The notes beneath the pieces were generated by a model. That model was not told where the DNA came from, did no database searches, and was given only the letters and a program-made list of their open reading frames with translations. Below are positions 18,220 to 26,551 of a stretch of 64,000 nucleotides of DNA, piece after piece. The DNA is from Salinispora tropica CNB-440 (GTDB lineage: Bacteria > Actinomycetota > Actinomycetes > Mycobacteriales > Micromonosporaceae), in the NCBI RefSeq assembly GCF_000016425.1, contig NC_009380.1, forward strand, positions 2,546,144 through 2,610,143. The letters are read 5' to 3'. The position numbers were made by a program, and so were the translations under genes. Every line of letters begins with the position of its first letter. Position 1 is the first letter of the stretch.

Positions 18220-19848
18220 GTGATCGTGGACATGCCGGCGACGGCCGTGGAGATGATGCGGGAACGTCCGTTGCCGTTGCCGGTTGCGGTGGTGGCGGCG
18301 GTCGGCGGGGGCGTGGCGCTGCTGCTGGCGTTTCCGCCGTACGGGGTGTGGCCGCTGGCGGCGGTCGGGGTGGCCCTGTTGGCTGGCGCGGCCCACCGTC
18401 GACGTCCGCGCGCCGGCGCTGGTCTCGGGTTCCTGACCGGGGTGGCGTTGTTCGCCCCGCTGTTGGGCTGGACCAATCTGCACACCGGCTACTTGCCGTG
18501 GGCGCTGTTGTCGCTGTTGCAGGCCGGCTACCTGGCGCTGCTCGGCGCGGCCACCGCGTGGGTTTCTCCGCTGGTTGACCGGTTGCGGTGGGGGTGGCCG
18601 GTGCTGACCGGGGTGCTGTGGGTGGCGCAGGAGGCGCTGCGTGATCGCACTCCCTTCGGTGGTTTCCCCTGGGGTCGGCTGGCGTTCAGCCAGGACGGGT
18701 CGCCGCTGCTGCGGTTGGCTGCCCTGGGCGGGGCGCCGCTGGTCACCTTCGCGGTCGCGGTGGCCGGTGGGTTCCTGGTGGCTGCCGGCTGGGCGGGCTG
18801 GGCGGCGTATCGCCATCCGGGCCGGCGGTGGACGCCGGTGGCGGGGGCGATGGCGGCGGTGCTGGCGGTGCCGGCTGTCGGGCTCCTCGTGCCGATCCGC
18901 GCCGAGGGCGGTGGGGAGGCGGTGACGGTGGCGATCGTGCAGGGCAATGTGCCGCGGCTGGGGCTGGATTTCAACGCGCAACGGCAGGCGGTGCTGAACA
19001 ACCACGTCGCGGCCACCGTCGAGCTGGCCGACCAGGTGGCCTCCGGTGCCCGACCCCGCCCTGACCTGGTGGTGTGGCCGGAGAACTCCAGCGACATCGA
19101 CCCGCTTCGGGACGCTTCCGCCGGTGACCGGATTCAGTCGGCTGCCGACGCGGTCGGCGTGCCGATCCTGGTCGGGGCGGTGCTGCGCGGCCCGGGGGAG
19201 GGACAGGTACGCAACGCGGGGCTGCTGTGGTGGCCGGGGACCGGTCCGGATCTTGACCAGTTGTACACAAAACGGCATCCGGTGCCGTTCGCCGAGTATG
19301 TGCCGTTTCGTGATGTGGCCCGGCTGGTCAGCAAGCAGGTTGACCGGGTGCGGGCTGACTTCGTGCCGGGCAGCACCCCCGGGGTGCTGGCTGCCGGTCC
19401 CGCGGTGCTCGGTGACGTGATCTGCTTCGAGGTCGCCTACGACGAGGTGGTCCGGGACACTGTTACCGGTGGGGCGCAGCTGCTGGTGGTGCAGACCAAC
19501 AACGCCACCTTCGATGTGGCGGAGGCCCGGCAGCAGCTGGCCATGGTGCGGCTGCGGGCGGTCGAGCACGGTCGGCCGGCGCTGATGGCCTCGACGGTCG
19601 GCGTTTCCGGGTTCGTTTCCCCCGATGGGCGGGTAAGTGATGCCACCGAGTTCAACACCCGCGCGATCGTGGTGCGGCAGCTGCACCTCGCCGACGGACA
19701 CACCCTCGCGACTCGGGTCGGGTTGTGGCCGGAGGTGGCGTTGACGTTCCTGGCCGTGGCGGCCCTGGCCGCAGCCGGGGTGCGGCGACGTACCCGCGGT
19801 GCGCTGACGGCCGGTACGCCGGTGAGAGGGAGGCAGGACGGTGCGTGA
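18220..19848 (+). CDS. lnt: Apolipoprotein N-acyltransferase
   Basis: Lnt adds the third acyl chain to lipoproteins at the outer face of the membrane. The 542-residue protein has about six N-terminal hydrophobic segments followed by a nitrilase domain. The catalytic triad is intact: Glu288 in WPENSS, Lys351 in YTKRHPVPFAEY and Cys402 in VICFEV. One more hydrophobic segment is near the C-terminus. The start at GTG 18220 follows from the leaderless promoter box; the open frame extends upstream into non-coding sequence. It overlaps ppm1 by 8 bases, the pairing known in actinobacteria, where the two activities may even be fused. Confidence 0.93.
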   Translation: MIVDMPATAVEMMRERPLPLPVAVVAAVGGGVALLLAFPPYGVWPLAAVGVALLAGAAHRRRPRAGAGLGFLTGVALFAPLLGWTNLHTGYLPWALLSLLQAGYLALLGAATAWVSPLVDRLRWGWPVLTGVLWVAQEALRDRTPFGGFPWGRLAFSQDGSPLLRLAALGGAPLVTFAVAVAGGFLVAAGWAGWAAYRHPGRRWTPVAGAMAAVLAVPAVGLLVPIRAEGGGEAVTVAIVQGNVPRLGLDFNAQRQAVLNNHVAATVELADQVASGARPRPDLVVWPENSSDIDPLRDASAGDRIQSAADAVGVPILVGAVLRGPGEGQVRNAGLLWWPGTGPDLDQLYTKRHPVPFAEYVPFRDVARLVSKQVDRVRADFVPGSTPGVLAAGPAVLGDVICFEVAYDEVVRDTVTGGAQLLVVQTNNATFDVAEARQQLAMVRLRAVEHGRPALMASTVGVSGFVSPDGRVSDATEFNTRAIVVRQLHLADGHTLATRVGLWPEVALTFLAVAALAAAGVRRRTRGALTAGTPVRGRQDGA

Positions 19849-20629
19849 CGAGACCGGTCATCCCGGGGTGGGGCGAGTACTCGTGGTCATCCCGACCTAC
19901 AACGAGGCCGACAACCTGACCTGGATTGTGCAACGGGTGCGTCGGGCTGTGCCGTCGGTGGACATTCTGGTTGCCGATGACAACAGTCCGGATGGCACCG
20001 GTGCGGTCGCTGAGGCCCTCGCCGGGCAGGATCGGCGGGTACATGTGCTGCACCGGGAGGGCAAGCAGGGACTCGGCGCCGCCTACCTTGCCGGGTTCGG
20101 CTGGGCGCGGCAGCGCGGCTACGACGCGGTGGTGGAGATGGACGCCGACGGCTCACACGCCCCGGAGGATCTGCCGGCGATGCTGGCCGCTGCCCGCGAC
20201 GCGGACGTGGTGATCGGGTCCCGGTGGACCCGGGGGGCGCAGGTGCTCAACTGGCCGCTGCGGCGGTTGCTGTTGTCGCGCTGCGGCAACCTGTACGCGC
20301 GGCTGGCCCTGGGGATGCCGGTCTCCGACGCCACCGGCGGCTACCGCGTGTATCGGCTCAGCGCCCTGGATGCGTTGGACCTGGCGTCGGTGTGCTCGCA
20401 GGGGTACTCGTTCCAGGTGGAGTTGTCCCGGCTGGCGCACCGGGCCGGTGTGCGGATCGTGGAGGTGCCGATCACGTTCGCCGAGCGGGAACGGGGCAGC
20501 AGCAAGATGAGCCCGTTCATCGTCGCCGAGGCGTTGTGGCGGATCACCGGGTGGGCGGTGGCGGACCGGCGGTTGGCCTTCCGTCGGGGGCTGCACGGCA
20601 CGCCTACGGGGCAGGTCCGTTGGCCGTAG
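19841..20629 (+). CDS. ppm1: Polyprenol-phosphate mannosyltransferase (GT2)
   Basis: This GT2-family glycosyltransferase makes polyprenyl-phosphate-mannose from GDP-mannose, the mannose donor for cell-envelope glycolipids and protein O-mannosylation. The 262-residue protein has the nucleotide-sugar motif VVIPTYNEADNL near residues 15-26, a DDNSPDGT motif and the metal-binding EMDADGSHAPEDL. There are no membrane segments, so it acts as the soluble half of the actinobacterial Lnt-Ppm pair. GTG 19841 lies inside the lnt 3' end, after a GGGAGG ribosome-binding site. Confidence 0.92.
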   Translation: MRDETGHPGVGRVLVVIPTYNEADNLTWIVQRVRRAVPSVDILVADDNSPDGTGAVAEALAGQDRRVHVLHREGKQGLGAAYLAGFGWARQRGYDAVVEMDADGSHAPEDLPAMLAAARDADVVIGSRWTRGAQVLNWPLRRLLLSRCGNLYARLALGMPVSDATGGYRVYRLSALDALDLASVCSQGYSFQVELSRLAHRAGVRIVEVPITFAERERGSSKMSPFIVAEALWRITGWAVADRRLAFRRGLHGTPTGQVRWP

Positions 20630-20800
20630 TGCTGCCCCGGTCCGGTCAGCTACCCGATGGCCGCGTCGCCGGCGTCCCGCTGGTGGTGGCGTGGGGTCGG
20701 TGGCGGTGTGGCCGTGTCATGCTGGAGGGGCGGGACGACGTACCCCCACCACCGGGGAACCGGGCAGGTGGGACGTGGCGGGTCGGGTGGTGAGGTGAGG

Positions 20801-21319
20801 ATGCGCCGGGGACTGAGGTTCGTACCGTTGGCGTTGTTGCTGGCGGCGTTGGTGGAGCTGGCGGTGTTCGTGGCCGTGGGCCGGGCTGCCGGGTTCGGGA
20901 TTGCGGTGCTGGCCGTGTTCGCGGCGTCGCTGCTGGGCATGGCGCTGCTGCGCCGGGAGGGGATGCGTGCGTGGCGGGGCTTCCAGACCGCCGCGCGGGC
21001 TGGTCAACCGCCGGGCACGCAGGTCACCGATGGTCTGGTGGGGTTGCTCGGTGCGCTGTTGTTGGCCACTCCGGGTCTGCTCAGTGGCGCGTTGGGGGTG
21101 TTGCTGCTGGTGCCGCCGGTGCGCCGGCTGGCCCGTGCGGGTGCGCGGCGTACGGCCGAGCGGCGGGTGTCGTCGATGGTCGCGGGTGATCTGTTTGGGC
21201 CGCGGCGGGTGCGGGTGCACCGGGGCACCCCGCAGCAGCCTCCGCCGTCGGCGGAGCCGACCGTGGTCGACGACGGTCAGCCCATTGAGGGCGAGATTGT
21301 GGAGCCCCGGCAGGGCTGA
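20801..21319 (+). CDS. fxsA: FxsA family cytoplasmic-membrane protein
   Basis: FxsA-family proteins are small membrane proteins; the E. coli member affects phage T7 exclusion. Here 172 residues carry three to four hydrophobic segments (residues ~5-45 and ~70-105) separated by RREGMRAWRGFQ, the characteristic loop. The C-terminal tail is acidic and cytoplasmic. ATG 20801 follows a GAGGTGAGG ribosome-binding site. Its physiological role in actinobacteria is unknown. Confidence 0.88.
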   Translation: MRRGLRFVPLALLLAALVELAVFVAVGRAAGFGIAVLAVFAASLLGMALLRREGMRAWRGFQTAARAGQPPGTQVTDGLVGLLGALLLATPGLLSGALGVLLLVPPVRRLARAGARRTAERRVSSMVAGDLFGPRRVRVHRGTPQQPPPSAEPTVVDDGQPIEGEIVEPRQG

Positions 21320-21351
21320 ACGCGCACCGTGGTGTCCTAGGGCTGATCCGT

Positions 21352-21397
21352 GACACGCACCCGCCCCGGGCCGTCTCGCCCGGGGCGGGTGCGTGTC
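21352..21397. terminator. Perfect 20-bp hairpin between fxsA and rbpA
   Basis: Arms 21352-21371 and 21378-21397 are perfectly complementary around a 6-base loop (CGTCTC). It lies between two convergent genes and so should be a bidirectional terminator. Confidence 0.85.
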
Positions 21398-21406
21398 GGG
21401 GGTGGC

Positions 21407-21748
21407 TCAGGCGCGGCCGCGGCGGGTGCGGACCTCCTTGAGCCGTTCGGCGAGGATGTCCTCAAGCTCGGCGATCGATCGCCGCTCCAACAGCATGTCC
21501 CAGTGGGTGCGCGGCGGCTTCGCCTTCTTCTGCTCCGGTTCGTTGCCGTCAACCAGCCGGGCGACGCTGCCGTCGAACTTGCATTCCCAGGTCATTGGGA
21601 CCTCGGCGTCAACGGCGAACGGCACCTCGAACTGGTGACCCTTGGCGCACAGGTATTCGCGGGTCTGACGCGGCGCGAGCTCGGTGTTACGGTCGGACTC
21701 GTAGCTGACCGCGCCCAGACGGCTTCCGCGCAGCATGCGCTCGCCCAT
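21407..21748 (-). CDS. rbpA: RNA polymerase-binding protein RbpA
   Basis: RbpA is an actinobacteria-specific general transcription factor that binds the primary sigma factor and stabilises open promoter complexes. The 113-residue product begins MGERMLRGSRLGAVSYESD, the standard family N-terminus. The zinc-binding/core region has CAKGH and WECKFDG, and the C-terminal sigma-interacting helix reads RTHWDMLLERRSIAELEDIL. ATG 21748 is chosen because upstream frame codons do not match the family and GAGGGGAAG lies just before it. This gene is a strong marker for the phylum. Confidence 0.96.
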   Translation of the reverse strand: MGERMLRGSRLGAVSYESDRNTELAPRQTREYLCAKGHQFEVPFAVDAEVPMTWECKFDGSVARLVDGNEPEQKKAKPPRTHWDMLLERRSIAELEDILAERLKEVRTRRGRA

Positions 21749-21939
21749 GATCGTCTTCCCCTCGTTCGTGGTGCTGGTCTGTTTCGGTGTAACGGTCGGT
21801 GTCCGTCGGGCCATTCCCGCCCGGTGGCACGTGACGGGCCGGAACAAGGGTAGCCGGAGAGCCGCCCGGCCTGGCGGGGGTCGCCCCGACCTGGCGCAAA
21901 GTTCGTTCAGCGGCCGAGACGGGGTGGTTTCGCCCAGGG

Positions 21940-23067
21940 TCAGCGGGTGGGCGTGGGCGCCTCCCGGTGGGCCAGGGCGGCTGCCAGCTGGGCGACCTGG
22001 TCGGCGAGCTGGGCGACCCGCCGATGTGCCTCGTCCCGGTCGCTCTCGGCGGCCCGCAGTCGCGCTGTCAGCTCCGCCAGCTGGCCCTGCGCGGCGGTGA
22101 TGTCCTGCTGGGCGACGGTCAGCTGCCCGCGTAGTGATTCGTGGTGCTCGGCGAGCGTCGCCGCGTCCGCGTGCGCCCGCTCCGCGTCCCCCACCGCCTG
22201 CTGTCGTTGCGCTTCGGCCCGGTCCCGGTCGGCCACCGCCCGGTCCCGCTCCTGCGTCGCCGCCGCGGCCTGCGCCTGAGCCCGTTGGGTGTCCTGGTGG
22301 GCCCGTTGCGCGTCGGCGTGGTGTCCTCGGGCCTGGTCGGTCGCCGCGGCCTCCGCCTGCGCGGCTCGTTGCGCCTCGGCGCGGGCGGCGTCGCGCTCCG
22401 CGGCCAGGTCCGCGGCCTGCTGCCGCTGGGCGGTGAGTTCGGCGCCGAGGTGGTGGAGCTGCGTGCGGACGGCGTCGCGGTCCTGTTGGGCCTGCCCCAG
22501 GAGCGCCTGTGCCGCGCTCGCCTCCTGGCGGGCCTGGTCCCGAGCCTTACGGGCCTGGTCCCGAGCTTGGCGGGCCTGGTCGGCGCGGTCCACGGCGGCG
22601 GTGGCCTCGGCGACGGCGCGGGCCGCTTCGGTGCGGGCGCTCTCCTGCTCGGCGGTGGCGTTGCGGGCCTGCTCTCGGGCCAGGGCAGTGGCTGCGGCGG
22701 CGTCCTCGGAGGCGCGGCGCGCCTCGTCTCGATCGGTCTGCGCCGCCGCTACCTGGTTGGCCGCGTCGGCGCGCGCCTGGGCCAGTTGCTGCTCCACCCC
22801 AACCGGGGACAGCTGGGCGTGCAGCGCTTCGGTGAGCGACGCCACGATCTGGTCGAGCCGGTCCACGGCCTCCCAGGTACGGGCGACCTGCCCGGGCAGT
22901 CCGGGGGCGTTGCGGTGTCGCATCCGGCTGGTACGGGCGGCCTGTTGGCAGGCGCCGTCGTTGTCCCGGCAGTAGCGGAATGGTCGGCCCGCTCCGGCCC
23001 GCTGCGGCACCGGGCGTCCGCAGTGGGCACAGGGGCGGGAGTCGGCGGGTGCGGCCTGCTCGTCCAT
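21940..23067 (-). CDS. Zinc-finger plus long Ala-rich coiled-coil protein, unknown function
   Basis: I do not recognise a characterised family. Residues 13-40 hold a treble-clef-like Cys cluster (CAHCGRP...YCRDNDGAC). From about residue 75 to the end there is an almost unbroken Ala/Gln/Arg/Glu coiled coil with a repeating AxxERDxAxAEAxR pattern, about 290 residues. The layout (small DNA-binding or zinc N-terminus plus long coiled coil) is reminiscent of KfrA-type DNA-binding proteins, but there is no clear HTH. TAGACT lies 9 bases before ATG 23067 and may be its promoter. Ends close to the convergent rbpA upstream region. Confidence 0.65.
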   Translation of the reverse strand: MDEQAAPADSRPCAHCGRPVPQRAGAGRPFRYCRDNDGACQQAARTSRMRHRNAPGLPGQVARTWEAVDRLDQIVASLTEALHAQLSPVGVEQQLAQARADAANQVAAAQTDRDEARRASEDAAAATALAREQARNATAEQESARTEAARAVAEATAAVDRADQARQARDQARKARDQARQEASAAQALLGQAQQDRDAVRTQLHHLGAELTAQRQQAADLAAERDAARAEAQRAAQAEAAATDQARGHHADAQRAHQDTQRAQAQAAAATQERDRAVADRDRAEAQRQQAVGDAERAHADAATLAEHHESLRGQLTVAQQDITAAQGQLAELTARLRAAESDRDEAHRRVAQLADQVAQLAAALAHREAPTPTR

Positions 23068-23079
23068 CGGACGCCGAGT

Positions 23080-24090
23080 CTAGATGCCGTCGCTGCGGCC
23101 GGTGGCGCGGTGGGCCCCCACGCTGCTCACCCGGCCGTGTGTCGTCACCCCGGACCGTGCCTGGCGGGCTTCAGCGTCCGCGCGGGCCCTCCGCCGTCGC
23201 GGCGGCTCGCCGTCCTGGTGGACGGCGACACCGATGACCACGAGACCGACCCCGACGATCTCCGGGGCGGTGGGGATCTGGGCCAGCACGATGACCCCGA
23301 TCACCGTCGCGGTCGCCGGTAGCAGGCAGACCAGGAGGGCGTAGGTGGCCCGGGGCAGCCGGGCCATGGCGAGCTGGTCGGTGACGTACGGGATGACCGA
23401 CGAGGTGATGCCGACGCCGACCCCGGCCGCCAGGGCGACCAGGTCGACGACGGCGGGTGCGGCGTCGGTGATGCCGATCGGTAACGCGAGGACGGCCGCG
23501 ATCAGCATGGACAACGCGAGACCGTCGATGCCGGATAGTTGCTGACTGCGGGCGACGCGGTGCCCGAGCACAATGTAGGCGGCGAACAGCACGGCGTTGG
23601 CCGCGGCGAAGGCGATGCCGAGCGGTTCGGCGACCAGGCGGACGTCGGTGAGCAGGTACACCCCGGCGACCGCGCACACCAACGCGAGGAGGTTTCGGCG
23701 CGTCCTGGCGGCGTAGGCCGCCAGGACGATGACCGGAAGGAATTCGACTGCGGCGACGGTGCCCAACGGCAGCCGCTCCAGAGCCAGGTAGAAGACGCTG
23801 TTCATGGCTGCCAGAACGGCGGCCCACCCGGTCAGCAGCCGGCGGGTGGGCCGGTCCAGTCGCCGCCACCGCCGCCACGGTCGCCGCCACACCGCGAACA
23901 CCGCGGCGGCGGCGGCGATGCGCAGCCACGCCACGCCCAGCGCGTCCACCCGGACGAAGAGCAGCACCGCGAACGCCGGACCCAGATAGTGGAACACCGC
24001 ACTGACGACAAAGTAGGCGTGCGGTGGTATCCGTGGTGCGGTCACCACCGCTGGTGACCGGGTGCCGGGGCGGAAGAAAGATCGGGGCAT
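23080..24090 (-). CDS. EamA/DMT-family transporter
   Basis: This protein of up to 336 residues has ten predicted hydrophobic segments in two EamA repeats (for example FHYLGPAFAVLLFVRV and the second repeat around ALSMLIAAVLALPIGI), and a hydrophilic C-terminal tail rich in Arg. DMT exporters of this type often export amino acids or metabolites. The start is uncertain: ATG 24090 sits directly against a TAGGGT box; GTG at 24048 or 24045 is possible. It is divergent from an Lrp/AsnC regulator, suggesting amino-acid-responsive export. Confidence 0.85.
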   Translation of the reverse strand: MPRSFFRPGTRSPAVVTAPRIPPHAYFVVSAVFHYLGPAFAVLLFVRVDALGVAWLRIAAAAAVFAVWRRPWRRWRRLDRPTRRLLTGWAAVLAAMNSVFYLALERLPLGTVAAVEFLPVIVLAAYAARTRRNLLALVCAVAGVYLLTDVRLVAEPLGIAFAAANAVLFAAYIVLGHRVARSQQLSGIDGLALSMLIAAVLALPIGITDAAPAVVDLVALAAGVGVGITSSVIPYVTDQLAMARLPRATYALLVCLLPATATVIGVIVLAQIPTAPEIVGVGLVVIGVAVHQDGEPPRRRRARADAEARQARSGVTTHGRVSSVGAHRATGRSDGI

Positions 24091-24154
24091 ACCCTATCGT
24101 CGAAGGTCGTATCGCATAGCACCATGCGTGATCGAAGGTTGAAGGAGCATCGCG
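24091..24154. promoter_or_regulatory. Divergent promoter/operator between transporter and Lrp gene
   Basis: A 64-base interval separates the two starts. It contains the inverted repeat CGCAT (24113-24117) / ATGCG (24124-24128) and near it two copies of CGAAGG. This is a plausible binding site for the adjacent Lrp-type regulator. Confidence 0.4.
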
Positions 24155-24643
24155 ATGACGCATCGCGCGGCAAGACCCCCTAGTGGCCTTCCAGATGGCA
24201 ACTCGTTGCTCGACGACACCAATCGCAGCCTGCTCCACGCCCTGCGGGACGATCCACGCGCCAGCGCCGCCGAGTTGGCGCGCCAGGTCGGCATGTCCGC
24301 GCCGGCGGTGCGGGAGCGTCTTCACCGGCTCGAACGCGCCGGCGTCATCCGTGGCTATCGCGTCGATATCGACCCCGCGGCGCTGGGTCTACCTGTCGCC
24401 GCCTGGGTGCGGATCCAACCCGGTCCAGGGCAGCTGCCGAAGATCGCAAACCTGGCCGCCCGCACTCCCGAGGTCAGTGAGTGTCACCGGATCTCCGGTG
24501 AGGACTGCTTCCTGCTCAAGGTGCACGTGGCCGCGGTCGACGCCCTGGCCGCGGTCCTCGACCAGTTCCTGCTCTACGGCCAGACCACCAGCTCCTTCAT
24601 CGTCTCCACACCGGTGGCACCGCGCACGCCGGAACAACGCTAA
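24155..24643 (+). CDS. Lrp/AsnC family transcriptional regulator
   Basis: The 162-residue protein has an N-terminal winged HTH (DDPRASAAELARQVGMSAPAVRERLHRLERAGVIRGY, split here only by the recognition turn) and a C-terminal AsnC/RAM domain with CHRISGEDCFLLKVHV. The start ATG 24155 has a GAAGGAG ribosome-binding site 8 bases upstream. Being divergent from an EamA transporter suggests that it controls amino-acid or metabolite export. It overlaps the convergent folD end by 4 bases. Confidence 0.9.
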   Translation: MTHRAARPPSGLPDGNSLLDDTNRSLLHALRDDPRASAAELARQVGMSAPAVRERLHRLERAGVIRGYRVDIDPAALGLPVAAWVRIQPGPGQLPKIANLAARTPEVSECHRISGEDCFLLKVHVAAVDALAAVLDQFLLYGQTTSSFIVSTPVAPRTPEQR

Positions 24644-25560
24644 CGTCCAGCCGGTGCCCCCGAGTCGGGGAGCCGCACCGGTGTCCGCGACGAACGCGTC
24701 CGTCGTGCCGCGCGCACCGCATTGCGGAACAGCATCGCCACTGTCGTCGGGCCGACGCCGCCGACACGGGGCGTCATCGCCCCCGCCACGGTCGCGCACG
24801 ACTCGTCCACGTCCGGCAACAGCCGCCGCCCCGCGTACCGCACCCCACCATTGACGACGACCGCGCCCGGGCGCAGGTGCTCCGGGCGTACGAGACCCGG
24901 CACCCCCGCCGCCGCCACCACGATCTCCGCCCGTCGTGTGTACCGCGGCCAGTCCGGCACGCCGGTGTGCACCACCGTCACCGCGGCGTTCGCCGTCGGC
25001 CGCTTCTGCGCCAGCACCATCGCCAGCGGACGCCCCAACGTCGCACCCCGGCCCAGTACCACCACCTCCCGGCCGGCAACGGGAACCTCGTGGTACGCCA
25101 GCAACGCCTCAATCCCCGCCGGCGTGCACGGTGTCGGTCCCGGCAGCCCCAACGCCAACCGGCCCAGGTTCACCGGGTGCATCCCGTCGACGTCCTTCTC
25201 CGGATCCAGCGCCTGCATCGCCCGGTCGAAGTCCAGGTGCGGGGGAACCGGGTGCTGTACCAACACCCCGTGCACCGACGTGTCCGCACTCAACTGCGTC
25301 ACCACCGCCTGCAGGTCGGCCTGCGACGCCGACGCCGGCAGCCGCACGTGCGGGGAGGCGAACCCCAACTGCACGGCCTGCCGCTGTTTGATCCGGATGT
25401 ATCCGACGCTAGCGTCGTCGTCGCCCACCAGCACCGTGGCCAGGGCCGGGGTCACCCCGGCTGCCCGCAACTGCGTGACCTCCTGTGCCACCTCGGCCAG
25501 GATCTGCTCGGCTACCGGTCCACCTGGCAGTGACCGCGCTACCGACATCGACGTGGACAT
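24640..25560 (-). CDS. folD: Methylenetetrahydrofolate dehydrogenase/cyclohydrolase FolD
   Basis: FolD interconverts 5,10-methylene-THF and 10-formyl-THF with NADP. The 306-residue protein has the active-site Tyr-x3-Lys (YIRIK near residues 54-58), a QHPVPPHLD variant of the QLPLP motif and GPTPCTPAG. The NADP loop reads VVLGRGATLGRPLAMVL, in place of the usual GRSxxVGxP. The C-terminal GVRYAGRRLLPDVD differs from the common GDVDF pattern, so this is a divergent FolD. An apparent ZTP riboswitch directly precedes the gene, which would raise expression when ZTP signals folate shortage. Confidence 0.88.
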   Translation of the reverse strand: MSTSMSVARSLPGGPVAEQILAEVAQEVTQLRAAGVTPALATVLVGDDDASVGYIRIKQRQAVQLGFASPHVRLPASASQADLQAVVTQLSADTSVHGVLVQHPVPPHLDFDRAMQALDPEKDVDGMHPVNLGRLALGLPGPTPCTPAGIEALLAYHEVPVAGREVVVLGRGATLGRPLAMVLAQKRPTANAAVTVVHTGVPDWPRYTRRAEIVVAAAGVPGLVRPEHLRPGAVVVNGGVRYAGRRLLPDVDESCATVAGAMTPRVGGVGPTTVAMLFRNAVRAARRTRSSRTPVRLPDSGAPAGR

Positions 25561-25577
25561 GGCTCACCTCGCCCCAC

Positions 25578-25665
25578 GGAAAGGCCCAGGCGGTCGACCC
25601 TCCGCGACGAGCTCCCCGATGGTCGTTCCATCCTCGGTGCCGCCAGTCGCATCGTTTCCAGCCTG
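25578..25665 (-). ncRNA. ZTP riboswitch (pfl motif) upstream of folD
   Basis: On the minus strand the leader contains, in order, GCGACTGGCG, ACCATCGGGGAGCTC and CCGCCTGGGC. These match the conserved blocks of the pfl motif, the riboswitch that binds ZTP/ZMP and controls folate and purine genes. The last block ends about 20 bases before the folD ATG and close to its GAGGTG ribosome-binding site, so control of translation start is likely. Assignment is by recalled consensus, not by a covariance search. Confidence 0.8.
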
Positions 25666-25816
25666 CCACAGCTTGCCCAGGGTGAGAAGGCCTTTGCCCA
25701 GCGCAGCTGCCACCGCCGACCGGATCGGGTCGCTGCGTTGGCCGCCCGCAGGACTGCGGCAGGGGCGTGGAAGGCGGCGTGCGGGCCGCTGGACCGTACC
25801 CGAGACAATCACCAAC

Positions 25817-26446
25817 ATGGACGTTCGCTATGACGAGGTTCTCGACCCGCTGCGGCAGGCGTACGACACTGGCGCGGCCTGGCGCGACGGGCTAACCAAG
25901 CAACCGTGGAAGGTGGCGGAGCGTCAGGCGTTCATGGACCGTCTGGCATCGGGTACACGGCTGCTGGAGGTTGGCGCGGGCACCGGGCAGGACAGTGCGT
26001 TCTTTCAGCAGGAGGGGCTTGTCGTCGTTGCGGCCGACCTGTCGCCGGTGATGGTCGAGCACTGCCGGGCCAAGGGCATCGACGCCCACGTGATGGACTT
26101 CCTGCACCTGGACGTTCCGGCCGGCTCCTTTGACGCGGTATTCGCGATGAACTGCCTGCTGCATGTGCCCAATCACGATCTGCCTGCGGTTCTGGCAGCA
26201 ATCCGGGCCGTCCTCCGTCCCGGTGGCCTCTACTTCGTCGGGGTGTACGGCGGCAACGAGAGCACCGAGGGTCCTTCCGACGGTGATCAGCATGTGCCGC
26301 CGCGTTTCTTCTCGTGGCGCACCGACGAACAGCTGCTCGGCTTTGCCACCGACGCGCGGTTCGACGTGGTGGACTTCCACCTGGTCGATACCGGTCGGGG
26401 CTACTCCTTCCAATCGTTGACCCTGCGACGTCCGTACCGCGACTGA
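25817..26446 (+). CDS. Class I SAM-dependent methyltransferase
   Basis: This 209-residue protein has a Rossmann methyltransferase fold: motif I LLEVGAGTGQDSAFF near residues 48-62, VAADLSP for the acidic loop and the post-II region AVFAMNCLLHVP. The C-terminal PPRFFSWRTDEQLLGF segment is typical of small-molecule methyltransferases. GACAAT 7 bases before ATG 25817 may be a leaderless promoter. Substrate unknown. Divergent from folD. Confidence 0.88.
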   Translation: MDVRYDEVLDPLRQAYDTGAAWRDGLTKQPWKVAERQAFMDRLASGTRLLEVGAGTGQDSAFFQQEGLVVVAADLSPVMVEHCRAKGIDAHVMDFLHLDVPAGSFDAVFAMNCLLHVPNHDLPAVLAAIRAVLRPGGLYFVGVYGGNESTEGPSDGDQHVPPRFFSWRTDEQLLGFATDARFDVVDFHLVDTGRGYSFQSLTLRRPYRD

Positions 26447-26538
26447 GTATCCGGGGGCAGCAGGCCCGTGGTCACGGCGTGTTGCGGGTGACGGTAGCGC
26501 TCCTCGCCGCCGCCAACCCTGGCGCGTCGCCAGGGCTC

Positions 26539-26544
26539 TATGCT
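26539..26544 (+). promoter_or_regulatory. -10 element of a leaderless promoter (GNAT gene)
   Basis: TATGCT is followed by 7 bases and the GTG at 26552. Confidence 0.5.
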
Positions 26545-26551
26545 GACGAGT

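Noticed and set aside
17842-19701. Minus-strand open frame of 619 codons opposite lnt
   Set aside because: Lnt has its full catalytic triad on the plus strand; the antisense frame has no family resemblance.
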